From a virus: a stretch of 45,287 nucleotides of DNA. The DNA lies in the IMG/VR virus record IMGVR_UViG_3300030116_003579, positions 1 to 45,287 of that record. One strand, given 5' to 3'. The translations under genes were made by a program, and so were the position numbers. Position 1 is the first letter of the stretch, and every line of letters begins with the position of its first letter. Positions 45,287 through 45,287 of the stretch are shown here, piece after piece. The notes under the pieces were generated by a model. It searched no databases. It was given only the letters and a program-made list of their open reading frames with translations, and had not been told where the DNA came from.

Positions 45287-45287
45287 A

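Overview
The window looks like a complete or nearly complete genome of an uncultured T7-like cyanophage (marine cyanopodovirus), assembled as a circle and opened inside the DNA polymerase gene. Bases 1-98 are repeated at 45189-45286, and the polymerase frame runs through the joint (start near 44968, stop at 1549). All genes are on the + strand. A high-light-inducible (Hli) protein gene, a two-subunit ribonucleotide reductase of the short cyanophage kind, MazG, and an integrase next to a 42-base piece of a bacterial tRNA-Leu(CAA) gene point to a picocyanobacterial host. The AT-rich sequence makes Prochlorococcus most likely (inference).

Layout, starting from the early region. 33904-37802 follows the terminase. 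It is rich in hairpins, promoters, palindromes and short repeats, and carries small early genes, an ArdC-like antirestriction protein and a DUF-type protein. 37803-41657 holds the single-subunit RNA polymerase, a MarR-like regulator and a tyrosine integrase, followed by the attP-like tRNA-Leu half (41770-41811). 41925-45287 plus 1-5424 is replication and nucleotide metabolism: SSB, endonuclease I, primase-helicase, a truncated methyltransferase, DNA polymerase, endonuclease VII, 5'-3' exonuclease, DUF3310, MazG, NrdA and NrdB. 5417-10119 is head assembly: a gp7.3-like protein, portal, scaffold, Hli and major capsid protein. 10177-22702 is tail tubes and internal core proteins, the last about 1850 residues long. 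22712-28279 is the tail fibres, including a 1454-residue fibre with YadA-like repeats and an S74 autoprotease. 28336-33903 is small membrane and secreted proteins (probable lysis genes), terminase small subunit, HNH nuclease, an Ig/cadherin-like protein and terminase large subunit.

The most unusual stretch is 8800-9132, between hli and the capsid gene, where related phages carry psbA. It has no psbA. It holds an RNA with the pseudoknot topology of the glutamine riboswitch (glnA / Downstream-peptide class), directly followed by a 17-codon ORF with a YRG motif. The stop codon of that ORF lies inside the acceptor stem of a tRNA-like T-arm minihelix, and more structured leader follows up to the capsid start. 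In the early region, near-identical palindromes (TTGCAYNNATGCAA) sit at promoters and fit an operator for the phage's own MarR protein. A CACTCARCCA motif recurs just upstream of early start codons in place of a clear Shine-Dalgarno sequence.

All calls come from reading the sequence and translations by eye. No database search, folding program or alignment was run.
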